Positions 18,002 through 26,443 of a stretch of 64,000 nt of DNA are shown one piece after another. The stretch covers positions 248,001-312,000 of the forward strand of contig NZ_CP022278.1 of NCBI RefSeq assembly GCF_002216145.1. The letters are read 5' to 3'. The position numbers and the translations under genes were made by a program. Source of the stretch: Neisseria chenwenguii. Its GTDB lineage: Bacteria; Pseudomonadota; Gammaproteobacteria; Burkholderiales; Neisseriaceae. The stretch's first letter is position 1. Each line of letters starts with the position of its first letter. The notes under the pieces were generated by a model. It was not told the origin of the DNA and did no database searches. It saw only the letters and a list, made by a program, of their open reading frames with translations.

Positions 18002-18027
18002 AAATTATATTGCACACAATTTAATTT
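18002..18027. promoter_or_regulatory. Probable OhrR operator
   Basis: Arms AAATTATATTG and CAATTTAATTT flank a CACA centre: 10 of 11 arm positions pair. Located 54 bp ahead of the ohrR start in an AT-rich island, matching the size and A/T-rich dyad of known OhrR sites. Binding is inferred. Confidence 0.6.
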
Positions 18028-18081
18028 CAAGCAATAATTAGCTCATTCCCCAAACACACAACCTTTCAGACGGCCTGAACC

Positions 18082-18507
18082 ATGTACGAACAACTCAAAT
18101 TAAACAATCAGTTATGTTTTCCGCTTTACGCACTTTCCAAAGAAATCACGCGCCGTTATACGCCGTTTTTGGACGCACTGGATTTAACCTATCCGCAATA
18201 TCTCGTGATGATGGTTTTGTGGGAACACGGCGAGCAGAGTGTTAGCGAAATTGGCGCGAAGCTCTATTTGGACAGCGGTACGCTCACGCCCTTGCTCAAA
18301 CGCCTGCAAGCGAAAGGTTTGATAGAACGCCGACGCAGCAGCACCGACGAACGCAGCGTGAAAATCCGTCTGACCGAAACCGGGCAAGGGTTGGAACACC
18401 AAGCCGCTGCCGTGCCGCAACAACTTGCAGGCTGCCTGAAACTGGATATAGCCCAAGCAGAAGCCCTGCGCGCAGCAACGCAAAAAATCCTTGCCGAAAA
18501 TACTTGA
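18082..18507 (+). CDS. ohrR: OhrR-type MarR-family organic peroxide sensor
   Basis: A 141-residue MarR-family repressor. The N-terminal LNNQLCFPLYALSKEITRRY carries the single reactive cysteine (Cys12) at the OhrR position; LTYPQYLVMMVLWEHGEQSV and LYLDSGTLTPLLKRLQAKGLIERRRSSTDERSVKIRLTE (winged helix) are almost family consensus. Oxidation of that cysteine by organic hydroperoxides would release DNA. Unusually, ohr is not adjacent but 3.1 kb downstream, after five other genes, which could all be under its control. Confidence 0.9.
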   Translation: MYEQLKLNNQLCFPLYALSKEITRRYTPFLDALDLTYPQYLVMMVLWEHGEQSVSEIGAKLYLDSGTLTPLLKRLQAKGLIERRRSSTDERSVKIRLTETGQGLEHQAAAVPQQLAGCLKLDIAQAEALRAATQKILAENT

Positions 18508-18535
18508 TTTTTAACCCGTCATTAAGGAGACAACC

Positions 18536-18994
18536 ATGAAAAACGTGCAACAAACCATTCAATTCCTGCAATCGTTGGCAACCGACCTAGCCGCAAACGC
18601 CATCAGCCACAAAATCGTGTCCAAAAACTTTGCCGCGCAGGGTTTCACCAAATTGGCAGAAAAATATGCGGCGCATTACGCAGAAGAAATGGCATTTGTG
18701 GACCAGTTTTACGACCGCATTTTGGATTTGGACGGCGAAATCAAACACGAAGCCGCACCGTCTTTCCAAACGCCGACCGATGTGGAAGCCTATTTCCAAT
18801 ACGATTTGCAGCAATCCGTTGACGGACTGCCCGTGTTGGAAGAGGCCATCAACGCAGGTTTCTTCGATATTACCACGCTGGATTTGATGAAAGAGTATTA
18901 CAAAGACGAAGAGGAAGACCTGAACTGGACAAAAGCGCAACTGGATTTAATCGCGCTGATCGGTAAGCAGAATTATCTGGCAACCATGATTTGA
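18536..18994 (+). CDS. Ferritin-like helical protein
   Basis: A 152-residue acidic, helical protein. Segments [31 protein letters not shown] and [29 protein letters not shown] give the spaced E..H and E..E patterns of a bacterioferritin/Dps-like four-helix bundle. This suggests a diiron or iron-binding role in limiting Fenton chemistry. Preceded by AAGGAG and 28 nt after ohrR; followed 10 nt later by the aldolase. Family call is moderately sure, function inferred. Confidence 0.65.
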   Translation: MKNVQQTIQFLQSLATDLAANAISHKIVSKNFAAQGFTKLAEKYAAHYAEEMAFVDQFYDRILDLDGEIKHEAAPSFQTPTDVEAYFQYDLQQSVDGLPVLEEAINAGFFDITTLDLMKEYYKDEEEDLNWTKAQLDLIALIGKQNYLATMI

Positions 18995-19004
18995 GGAGAC
19001 AGTA

Positions 19005-19796
19005 ATGGCAATGGTAAAAGACTTTTTGTACAACCGCTTTAAACACAATATCGAAGCGGGAAAGATGCAGTTCGGTGTCGGCTTGGAAACCACGTCGGCG
19101 GATGTTGCGGAAATTCTGGCCACCACCGATTACGACTGGCTCTTCATCGACGCTGAACACGGGCCGCATACCGTTCAGACGATTTTAAACGCAGCCCGAG
19201 CAATTGCGCCTTATGAAATGACACCCGTGGTGCGTGTCGGCGAAGCAACGGCCGGCATATTCAAACAGTTGCTGGATTCCGGTATTCAAAACATTATCGT
19301 GCCGATGGTGGAAAGCGGCGAGGAAGCGGAGCAAATCATCCGCTGGGCCAAATATCCCGCGCAAGGCAAACGCGGCATGGGCGCGGGGGCGGTGCGTGCC
19401 TCCCGTTTCGGCCGTTACCCTGATTATCAGGCACGCATTGACGGCGAGTCGCTCATTATTCTGCAAATCGAAAGCCTGAAAGGTATGGAGAATCTGGAAG
19501 CAATCGTTACCACCAAAGGTGTCGGCGCGATTTTGCTCGGCCCTGTGGATTTGGCCGTCGATATGGGCTTGGGCACCAATATCCTGCACCCGGAAGTGGT
19601 GGCGAAAATGGAATATGCGATCAAGCGTATCCGCGAATTGGGTGTGCCGGTGGGCACGATTGCCGCCACCCCCGAACAGGCGAAACACTATGCCGATCTC
19701 GGCGTATCGTTCTTGGGCGTAGGCGCCGATACGGTACTGCTTGCTGCTGCGGCAGACGATACCCTGGCCGGATTTAAAAGCAAATTAGAGCATTAA
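19005..19796 (+). CDS. HpcH/HpaI-family class II aldolase
   Basis: A 263-residue TIM-barrel enzyme of the HpcH/HpaI group, which cleaves or forms 2-keto-hydroxy acids with a divalent metal. Signatures: [14 protein letters not shown] near residue 43, [46 protein letters not shown], and [14 protein letters not shown]. Its natural substrate cannot be stated. Tight spacing places it in the ohrR-led operon, an unexpected companion for peroxide genes. Confidence 0.87.
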   Translation: MAMVKDFLYNRFKHNIEAGKMQFGVGLETTSADVAEILATTDYDWLFIDAEHGPHTVQTILNAARAIAPYEMTPVVRVGEATAGIFKQLLDSGIQNIIVPMVESGEEAEQIIRWAKYPAQGKRGMGAGAVRASRFGRYPDYQARIDGESLIILQIESLKGMENLEAIVTTKGVGAILLGPVDLAVDMGLGTNILHPEVVAKMEYAIKRIRELGVPVGTIAATPEQAKHYADLGVSFLGVGADTVLLAAAADDTLAGFKSKLEH

Positions 19797-19819
19797 CAGT
19801 CAATTTAAGGAGAATGAAA

Positions 19820-20488
19820 ATGCTGGATTTCTCGACTACCGCGCAAACACGCAAATCCATCCGCGAATATCTGCCCGAGCCGTTGAGTCGGGCGGAATTG
19901 GACGCGGTATTGCAGGATGCCCTGCGTGCGCCGTCCGCCGTCAATGCCCAGCCTTGGGTGCTGCATATTGTTTCAAGCGATGCGTTGCGCCGCCTGTCGG
20001 AGAAATTGGTCGCCAAATTCCGCAGCGGCGATGTGAAAGCCGATTTTATTTATGACCAGCACGCATTCACCGGAGTTTACGAAGACCGTATGCGCGATTC
20101 GTATCAGCGTTTGTATGAGGCTTTCGACATTCTGCGCGAAGATAAGGCCGGGCGTAAAAGTTTTGCCGAAGAAAACGCACGTTTTTACGGTGCGCCGCAC
20201 GCCGCCTTTTTCTTTATGCCCGATATTACCGACAACGTGTTCACCGCATTGGATGTCGGTATGCTGGTGCAGAATTTTATGCTGGCACTGACGGCGCGGG
20301 GATTCGGCAGCGTGCCGCAAATCGCTTTGACATACAGCCCCGATGTCGTGCGTGCGGAACTGGGTGTGCCCGATAATTACAAATTGGTATTGGGCGTATC
20401 GTTCGGCAGACCCAAGCCCGATTCCGCCGCCAATACCTACGTCCAGCCGCGCGCACCGCAAAGCGAAACCGTTGTTTTCCACGAATAA
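19820..20488 (+). CDS. Nitroreductase-family flavoprotein (copy 1)
   Basis: A 222-residue FMN-dependent NAD(P)H nitroreductase-fold protein. TRKSIREYLPEPLSRAELDAVLQDALRAPSAVNAQPWVLHIV at the N-terminus is the FMN-binding motif, with MLALTARGFGSVPQIALT and DNYKLVLGVSFGRP at the end. ATG 19820 is preferred to 19814 because AAGGAG is correctly spaced and the paralogue at 22,922 also begins MLDF. Probably two-electron reduction of nitro compounds or quinones. Confidence 0.88.
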   Translation: MLDFSTTAQTRKSIREYLPEPLSRAELDAVLQDALRAPSAVNAQPWVLHIVSSDALRRLSEKLVAKFRSGDVKADFIYDQHAFTGVYEDRMRDSYQRLYEAFDILREDKAGRKSFAEENARFYGAPHAAFFFMPDITDNVFTALDVGMLVQNFMLALTARGFGSVPQIALTYSPDVVRAELGVPDNYKLVLGVSFGRPKPDSAANTYVQPRAPQSETVVFHE

Positions 20489-20523
20489 CGACGTTCAGGC
20501 CGAATTGATTGAGGTATACCGCC

Positions 20524-20862
20524 ATGAGCTATTCTCCCGAACTTGCCGACCATATCCGCAGCAAACTCATCGCCCGTCTGTCCAACCCGTTTGAGCAGCT
20601 TGCCGAGCGCCCAATGTTTGGTTATTTAGCATTTTTGGTGCGTGGCAAATTGTGTGTGGCAGTAGGCGACATCCCCAACCGCGAAATCCGTATCCGCATC
20701 GACAAAGCCGATTACGCCGCCCTGCATACGCGGGCAGGTGCCCATTCCGTACACCGCAACGGCAGGCTGTACCGCGGTTATCTGGATTTGGATAAGGCAG
20801 CCTTGCCGAATATAGATGACTGGTTGGAGATTGCCTTGAGGTTCAACGAAACCCTGCATTAA
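20524..20862 (+). CDS. TfoX N-terminal-domain protein
   Basis: A 112-residue protein resembling the TfoX/Sxy N-terminal domain alone: LADHIRSKLIARLSNPFEQLAERPMFGYLAFLVRGKLCVAVG, then RIRIDKADYAAL and YRGYLDLDKAALPNIDDWLEIAL. No C-terminal TfoX domain, so a competence role should not be assumed. Start MSYSPELAD follows TTGAGG. Sits between nitroreductase and glutathione S-transferase genes. Confidence 0.75.
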   Translation: MSYSPELADHIRSKLIARLSNPFEQLAERPMFGYLAFLVRGKLCVAVGDIPNREIRIRIDKADYAALHTRAGAHSVHRNGRLYRGYLDLDKAALPNIDDWLEIALRFNETLH

Positions 20863-20906
20863 CAACCCTCAGGCCGTCTGAAATGATATTATGAAAGGAT
20901 AAAGCT

Positions 20907-21533
20907 ATGATTAAATTGCATTATCTCAATAATTCCTGCTCGCACCGCATTGCGTGGCTGCTGGAAGAACTCGGTGTCGGTTACGACGTAGCCGTTTATC
21001 AGCGGCTGCCCGAAACCGGGCTTGCCCCCGATGAATTGAAAGCGCAGCACCCTTTGGGCAAAGCCCCCGTATTGGAAGACGGCAATCTGAAACTGGCGGA
21101 AGGCAACGCCATGATTCTGCACCTGCTCGACCGATACGATCCCGACCAGCATTTTACGCCGCCGTCGCAAACCGATGATTATTCAAATTATGTTTACTGG
21201 CTGAGCATTGCCGCTTCCATGTTCTCCGCCAATCTCTTGGGCATGATGTCGCAAAAATTCGATTTCGGCGCATACGCGGATTACGCCAAAGGCCAAGTCG
21301 CCCTGTATTTCAACCATGTCGAACAAAACCTGCAAGGCAAAACCTGGCTTATCGGCGAACAGCTCACCGGCGCGGATTTCGCCATGATTTTCCCCCTGCA
21401 ATGGGGCATCAACCAGCTCAATCCTGCCGATTACCCCAACATCGTGCGCTACATTCAGCAAGTCGAAAGCCGCCCCGCTTACCGGCGCGTTGCCGAAAAA
21501 ACAGGCTGCGAATTAAATTTGAAACAGTTTTAA
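20907..21533 (+). CDS. Glutathione S-transferase (copy 1)
   Basis: A 208-residue two-domain GST. Thioredoxin-like N-terminus MIKLHYLNNSCSHRIAWLLEELGV (Ser/Cys at the catalytic position), then HPLGKAPVLEDGNLKLAEGNAMILHLLDRY (cis-Pro and glutathione-binding). The C-terminal helical domain ends with ADYPNIVRYIQQVESRPAYRRV. It would conjugate glutathione to electrophiles. Strongly similar along its whole length to the copy at 25,779. An AG-DUS lies just upstream. Confidence 0.92.
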   Translation: MIKLHYLNNSCSHRIAWLLEELGVGYDVAVYQRLPETGLAPDELKAQHPLGKAPVLEDGNLKLAEGNAMILHLLDRYDPDQHFTPPSQTDDYSNYVYWLSIAASMFSANLLGMMSQKFDFGAYADYAKGQVALYFNHVEQNLQGKTWLIGEQLTGADFAMIFPLQWGINQLNPADYPNIVRYIQQVESRPAYRRVAEKTGCELNLKQF

Positions 21534-21600
21534 ACATTCAGACTGCCGGAAAACCAATCCCGCAATCCATTTTTCCACCCTCTTGAATAAGGAGTTCATC

Positions 21601-22032
21601 ATGAAAATTTTCTACCAAACCTCAGCAACAGCAACAGGCGGCCGCGACGGGCGTACCCAAGTGGACGACGGTTCCATCGGCTTCGATTTGGTCGGCTTCC
21701 AAAACGAAAGTGGCAAAACCGGCACCAACCCCGAACAGCTTTTCGCCATGGGCTACGCCGCCTGCTTCGACAGCGCGATGAACCACGTTGCCCCGTCTTT
21801 GGGCATCAAGCCGAGCAAATCCAGCACTACCGTCGGCGTGGGCATCGGCCAGAAACCCGACGGCGCATTCGCTCTGGATCTGGACATCACCATCACCGTG
21901 GAAGGCATCAGCGAAGACGACGCGAAAAAGCTGATTACCAAAGCCCACGAAGTCTGCCCGTATTCCAACGCCACCCGCGGCAACGTGGACGTGCGCTTGC
22001 ATGTAAATGTAGTAAAAACATTTGATTTGTAA
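21601..22032 (+). CDS. ohr: Organic hydroperoxide resistance protein Ohr (intact copy)
   Basis: A 143-residue OsmC/Ohr-fold thiol peroxidase. MKIFYQTSATATGGRDGRTQ and PEQLFAMGYAACFDSAMNHVA contain the peroxidatic cysteine (near residue 58), and AHEVCPYSNATRGNVDVRL the second cysteine (near 125). The conserved Glu and Arg are retained. It detoxifies organic and fatty-acid hydroperoxides. The start at 21601 has a clear AAGGAG SD. Likely target of the upstream ohrR. Confidence 0.94.
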   Translation: MKIFYQTSATATGGRDGRTQVDDGSIGFDLVGFQNESGKTGTNPEQLFAMGYAACFDSAMNHVAPSLGIKPSKSSTTVGVGIGQKPDGAFALDLDITITVEGISEDDAKKLITKAHEVCPYSNATRGNVDVRLHVNVVKTFDL

Positions 22033-22068
22033 TCTGTTCTAAATTTCAGGCTGCTTGGAAGAGATTTC

Positions 22069-22080
22069 AGGCAGCCTGAA
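22069..22080 (+). repeat. Foreign-dialect DUS (AGGCAGCCTGAA)
   Basis: First of many AGGCAGCCTGAA 12-mers in the accessory region. This is the dialect associated with Kingella-type Neisseriaceae. An imperfect TTCAGGCTGCTT partner lies 14 bp upstream, making a hairpin after ohr. Confidence 0.8.
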
Positions 22081-22100
22081 AACCCAATAAGGACTGCAAA

Positions 22101-22723
22101 ATGATTACCCTATATAACATAACCTGAAACAATCCCGCTCGCAGCGCATCGCATGGCTGTTGGAAGCCTTGAATATGCCTTACGAAGTGCAAAACTTTGA
22201 CCGCGACCCGGTCAGCAAACTGGCACCGCAGGCGTTGCGCGACATTCATCCGCTCGGAAAATCGCCGCTGATTAAAGATGGCGACACCGTTATTGCAGAA
22301 AGCGGTGCGATTACAGAATACCTGTTAACCCGCTACGGCAACGGCAAATTACGCCCAGCCCCAGACAGCAACGATTACGCCGGCTATCTGCAATGGGTGC
22401 ACTATGCCGAAGGCTCGGCGATGGGTGCGTTTTTAATCCAATTCCTAGGTTCATCGGAAAGCAGCAAACCTTTTTGCAATGCGCAATTTGATTTGCACAT
22501 CAACTATATTGAAAGCAGCCTGAAAAACAAAACATGGTTTTTAGGCGATGAATTGAGCGGTGCGGATATGATGATGTCGTTTCCGTTGCAATTTGCGCTA
22601 ACGCTTGTACCCAAAGGACAATTTCCGAATATTGAACGCTTTGTGTCGCAGGTGGAAAACCATGCGGATTACCGCAAAGCTTGCGAGCGTATCGGCGAAT
22701 TGGAGCTGGGCAAGTCATCGTAG
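22101..22723 (+). pseudogene. Glutathione S-transferase, frameshifted near the start
   Basis: An AATAAGGA SD precedes ATG 22101, which reads MITLYN and then runs out of frame to a TGA within nine codons. The rest of the GST lies in another frame from about 22,120: NLKQSRSQRIAWLLEALNMPYEVQNF, HPLGKSPLIKDGDTVIAESGAITEYLLTRYG, to a normal C-terminus. One base is missing, or two are extra, around 22,119. Only a rare-codon start (TTG 22160) could rescue a truncated protein without the active-site strand. A more divergent GST than the other two copies. Confidence 0.8.
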
Positions 22724-22872
22724 TTCGTCATGGACAATCCCGAACCACCGCTTTTTCGCTCCCTAAAATGATAGGCATTCAATTCAAATCAGGACAACGT
22801 ATGCCAGCAGTCCATAAAAGCGTTGGCAACGCGGTATGGGTTTGAATTGCCGAAACAGTACAGTTTCATTTC

Positions 22873-22884
22873 AGGCAGCCTGAA
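22873..22884 (+). repeat. Foreign-dialect DUS before nitroreductase copy 2
   Basis: AGGCAGCCTGAA preceded by TTC, so the opposite strand also reads AGGCTGCCTGAA. Confidence 0.8.
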
Positions 22885-22921
22885 ATGGGCTCATGAAGCC
22901 AATTTTATAAATGAAAACAAA

Positions 22922-23593
22922 ATGTTAGATTTTGAAACCACCGTCCGCAGCCGCCAATCCATCCGCACGTTTTTGCCCGAAGAAATTCCGCAAAACGTGA
23001 TTGACGAAGTGGTCAAAGACGCCATTGCCGCACCGTCCGCCTGCAATACGCAGCCTTGGAATGTGCATATCATTTCTGGCGAGACGCTCAAAAAAGTGTC
23101 GGACAAAATCAAATACAACTACGAAAACGGCATCTTGTCGCCCGACAGCTATTTTGACCAATCAGAATACACAGGCATTTTTGAAGCCCGCTGGCGCAAC
23201 CAGTATAAATTCGTTTATGACGGTTTCGGCGTGGCGCGGGAAGACAAAGAAGGCCGCCACCGCGTAAACCTGCTCAATGCCGAATTTTACGGAGCGAAGC
23301 ATTCCGCCCTGTTTTTCGTGCCCAAATTCGGCGACAACACCGAAGCGATTGCTGCCGACATGGGCATGTTCGGGCAAAACTTCATGCTCTCCCTGACCGC
23401 ACGCGGCTACGGCAGCATTCCGCAACTGATGATTGGCGTGTTCGGCTCGGGCGTGCGCGAAATGCTGGGCGTATCCGATGATTACAAACTCGTTTGGGGC
23501 GTGTCGTTCGGCGTACCCGACTGGGACGCGCAGCCGAACAAACGGCATTTGGAGCGGGTGGACGTGAGTGAAATCGTAACGTATCACCGTTGA
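22922..23593 (+). CDS. Nitroreductase-family flavoprotein (copy 2)
   Basis: A 223-residue paralogue of the 19,820 gene: MLDFETTVRSRQSIRTFLPEEIPQNVIDEVVKDAIAAPSACNTQPWNVHII (FMN site), FYGAKHSALFFVP, FMLSLTARGYGSIPQLMI and DDYKLVWGVSFGVPDW. Start is placed at MLDF by comparison with copy 1; an upstream in-frame extension spans a DUS and is unlikely to be coding. Flanked on both sides by AGGCAGCCTGAA, so probably imported as one unit. Confidence 0.87.
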   Translation: MLDFETTVRSRQSIRTFLPEEIPQNVIDEVVKDAIAAPSACNTQPWNVHIISGETLKKVSDKIKYNYENGILSPDSYFDQSEYTGIFEARWRNQYKFVYDGFGVAREDKEGRHRVNLLNAEFYGAKHSALFFVPKFGDNTEAIAADMGMFGQNFMLSLTARGYGSIPQLMIGVFGSGVREMLGVSDDYKLVWGVSFGVPDWDAQPNKRHLERVDVSEIVTYHR

Positions 23594-23600
23594 ACGGTTC

Positions 23601-23631
23601 AGGCAGCCTGAAAGAGATTTTCAGACGGCCT
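23601..23631. repeat. Two DUS dialects side by side
   Basis: AGGCAGCCTGAA at 23601-23612 is followed 7 bp later by TTCAGACGGCCT (reverse AG-DUS) at 23620-23631: a foreign and a native uptake sequence in inverted orientation acting as one hairpin. Confidence 0.8.
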
Positions 23632-23722
23632 GAAAATACTCATTTTGGGATTGAGGGAAAGTCACCCCATTCCTAATAGTCAATACCTCGTTATTCAGGT
23701 AAAAAAATTTAAGGTCAATATC

Positions 23723-24622
23723 ATGCAAAACCAAAAACCCACCGTTCTGGTGCTTGGCGCAACAGGTACAGTCGGCAAGCAAGTAGTTCAAACATTGGAA
23801 AACAGTCAAGCGGTCAATGTCCGTATTCCGACACGCAATCAAGCGTTGGTCAAAGAGTTGCAGAGTCAGGGCAAAGATGCCGTTTATCTGGATTTGGATA
23901 AGCCGCAAACGTTCGCCCTTGCGCTGGCCGGTGTGGAGCGTGTTTTCCTTTTAACGGGCTATACGGTTGCCATGCTTGCCCAAAGCAAAACGCTGGTTGA
24001 TGCGGCAAAAAAAGCAGGGGTCAAACATATTGTACACGTTGGCGTATTTGCCGAATGGGATTGCACCGATGCACATTTTGTGTGGCATCAGATGATTGAA
24101 AAATACATTGAAGCCAGCGGCATCGCATGGACTCATTTGCACCCCAATATGTTTATGGAAGCAATAACAGGGCTGTATATGCCGAAAAAATTGACATACA
24201 CCACCTACTTTGCCGACCGCAGGATTGGTTTGATTGCATCCAGCGACATTGCGGCGGTGGCAGCCAAAGCCTTGCTGGAAGGTCCGGAAAAACACGCGGG
24301 GCAGCATTATTGGTTGAGCGTAGAAAGTTACAATGGCAAAGAAATTGCCGAAATTTTGAGCGAAGTAACAGGACTTGAAATTGGCATCGCGTATAAAGAT
24401 ATTGAAGACTTCCGCGCCATGATTGAAGCCCCTGATTTTCCGGTAGAACGCTGGTATGCACGCGCCAACTTGGATTTTGTAGAACAAGTATTGGACGGAC
24501 GCATGGCGTATATGGCAACGGTCCGCAACGATATTCCGTATGTATTGGGGCGACCTGCCAAAACGTTCCGTGAGCATTTGCTGGAACACAGAGAAGCCAT
24601 TATCCGCGCAGCAACAGAATAA
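23723..24622 (+). CDS. NmrA-like NAD(P)-binding oxidoreductase
   Basis: A 299-residue atypical short-chain dehydrogenase. N-terminal Rossmann motif TVLVLGATGTVGKQVVQTL (GxxGxxG), then VERVFLLTGYT and KHIVHVGVFA; there is no canonical YxxxK catalytic pair in the usual place, as in NmrA/azoreductase-like reductases. C-terminal segments KTFREHLLEH complete the family length. ATG 23723 is chosen over an upstream ATG (23645) because AAGGT lies at SD distance. Probably an NAD(P)H-dependent quinone or redox-sensing protein. Confidence 0.8.
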   Translation: MQNQKPTVLVLGATGTVGKQVVQTLENSQAVNVRIPTRNQALVKELQSQGKDAVYLDLDKPQTFALALAGVERVFLLTGYTVAMLAQSKTLVDAAKKAGVKHIVHVGVFAEWDCTDAHFVWHQMIEKYIEASGIAWTHLHPNMFMEAITGLYMPKKLTYTTYFADRRIGLIASSDIAAVAAKALLEGPEKHAGQHYWLSVESYNGKEIAEILSEVTGLEIGIAYKDIEDFRAMIEAPDFPVERWYARANLDFVEQVLDGRMAYMATVRNDIPYVLGRPAKTFREHLLEHREAIIRAATE

Positions 24623-24634
24623 AAGGAAAACACC

Positions 24635-25762
24635 ATGAGCGATTTATTTCAAAGCTATACCCTAAACAACGGCATTGTCATCAAAAACCGTTTGGTTGTC
24701 GCGCCGATGACTCATTCCGCTTCCAACCCCGACGGCACGATAAGCTGACAGGAACGCCATTTTATCGCCAACCGTGCACAAAATATGGGGATGTTTATTA
24801 CGGCTGCCACACTGGTTTGCGCCAACGGCAAAGCCTTTCATAGGCAGCCTGAAGCCATACAAGAAAGCCAGTTGGACAGCCTGCGCGAAACGGCACAAAT
24901 CCTGCAAAAACAAGGGGCAAAAGCCATTTTACAAATTCATCACGGCGGCATTCACGCCATTGCCGATTTATTGGGCGGGCGGCATCTTATCAACGCATCC
25001 GACCATGCGCCGAGCGGTGCCAAAGCGGCCACCGCAGATGAAGTCCGCGAACTGATATAGGCCTTTGCCCATGCCACGGATTTGGCTATCCGAGCAGGTT
25101 TTGACGGCGTGGAAATTCACGGCGCAAACGGTTATTTAATCCAGCAATTCTTTTCGGGCGAATTTAACCGTCGCACGGATGAATGGGGCGGCTCGTTGGC
25201 AAACCGTCTGCGTTTTCCATTAGCTGTTATAGACACCGTCCATGCCGTGCGCGAGCGTCATCAAAAACCCGAATTCATCATCGGCTACCGCTTTTCTCCC
25301 GAAGAGCCGGGCGAGAATGGTTTAACCATGACCGACACATTCGCCCTGATTGACGAATTGGTTAAGAAACCCTTGCAATATCTGCATATTTCGCTGTGGG
25401 ATTTTGACAAAAAAGCCAGACGCGGTGCCGATACCAGCCTAACCCGAATACAGTTAGTTCATGAACGCATTAACGGCAGACTGCCATTGATTGGCGTGGG
25501 CAATCTTTTGTCAGGCAAACGAATCCGCGAAGCCTATGCCACAGGCTGGGCAGAGTTCATTGCTTTGGGTAAAGCCGTGATGATAAATCCCAATATCGCC
25601 CAATTGCTGCAAGAACAGCGTGATAACGAAATTGTTACCGAATTAGACCCCGAGCAGGCTGACCATTACGGCATTCCTGATATCTTGTGGGGATACTGCG
25701 TGCAAGGCGGCGATTGGTTACCGCCGGTAAAAGGCAAGAATTGGCAACCTATGGACATCTGA
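24635..25762 (+). pseudogene. Old yellow enzyme (NADH:flavin oxidoreductase) with two stop codons
   Basis: SD AAAGGA, then MSDLFQSYTLNNGIVIKNRLVVAPMTHSASNPDGTIS followed by an in-frame TGA (24746-24748). The frame continues with ERHFIANRAQNMGMFITAATLV and hits TAG (25058-25060). The rest ([61 protein letters not shown]) runs normally to 25762. No frameshift, only nonsense changes. An intact close relative lies at 35,231. A foreign-dialect DUS sits inside at 24842-24853. Confidence 0.9.
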
Positions 25763-25778
25763 TACAAGGAGTAACACC

Positions 25779-26405
25779 ATGATTAAACTACACTATCTCA
25801 ACAATTCCTGCTCGCACCGCATCGCATGGCTGCTGGAAGAACTCGGATTGGACTACGAAATCGCCGTTTACCACAGGCTGCCTGAAACCAGCCTCGCCCC
25901 CGAAGAACTGAAACGCCAACACCCTTTGGGCAAAGCACCCGTTCTGGAAGACGGAAGCCTGAAACTGGCGGAAGGCAACGCCATCATCCAGCACCTGCTT
26001 GACCGCTATGACGATGCAAACCGCTTTACACCGCCGTCCAAAACCGACGATTATTCAAATTACGTCTACTGGCTGAGCGTCGCCGCGTCCATGTTCTCCG
26101 CCAACCTGCTTGGCATGTTTTCCAAACGCTTTGACTTCGGCGACTACACCGCCTACGCCGCAGGACAAGTCGCCCTGTATTTCAACCATGTGGAACAAAA
26201 CTTGCAGGGCAAAACATGGCTCATCGGCGAGCAACTGACAGGTGCGGATTTCGCCATGAGCTTCCTCCTGCAATGGGGCTTGAACCAAGTAAACGCGGCG
26301 GATTACCCGAACATCGTGCGCTATGTGCAGCAGATTGAAAGCCGCCCTGCGTATCAACGCGTGGCAGAAAAAACAGGCTGCGAATTTACGATGAAACGGT
26401 TTTAA
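25779..26405 (+). CDS. Glutathione S-transferase (copy 2)
   Basis: A 208-residue GST, colinear with and very similar to the 20,907 copy (same MIKLHYLNNSCSHRIAWLLEELG start and EKTGCE end). At 25875-25886 its codons for RLPET spell AGGCTGCCTGAA, whereas copy 1 reads a non-DUS CGGCTGCCCGAA there. Good SD (AAGGAG). Presumably same electrophile-conjugating activity. It directly follows the broken old yellow enzyme gene. Confidence 0.92.
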   Translation: MIKLHYLNNSCSHRIAWLLEELGLDYEIAVYHRLPETSLAPEELKRQHPLGKAPVLEDGSLKLAEGNAIIQHLLDRYDDANRFTPPSKTDDYSNYVYWLSVAASMFSANLLGMFSKRFDFGDYTAYAAGQVALYFNHVEQNLQGKTWLIGEQLTGADFAMSFLLQWGLNQVNAADYPNIVRYVQQIESRPAYQRVAEKTGCEFTMKRF

Positions 26406-26443
26406 ATTCCTCGAAACAAACAGCCTGAAGAAAGGTTAATTCC

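Noticed and set aside
20524..20862. A competence regulator (Sxy/TfoX)
   Set aside because: Only the N-terminal domain is present and Neisseria do not use Sxy-CRP control; the single-domain proteins have no shown competence role.
22823..22921. N-terminal extension of nitroreductase copy 2
   Set aside because: It spans a DUS and lacks a counterpart in copy 1, which begins MLDF like the chosen start.
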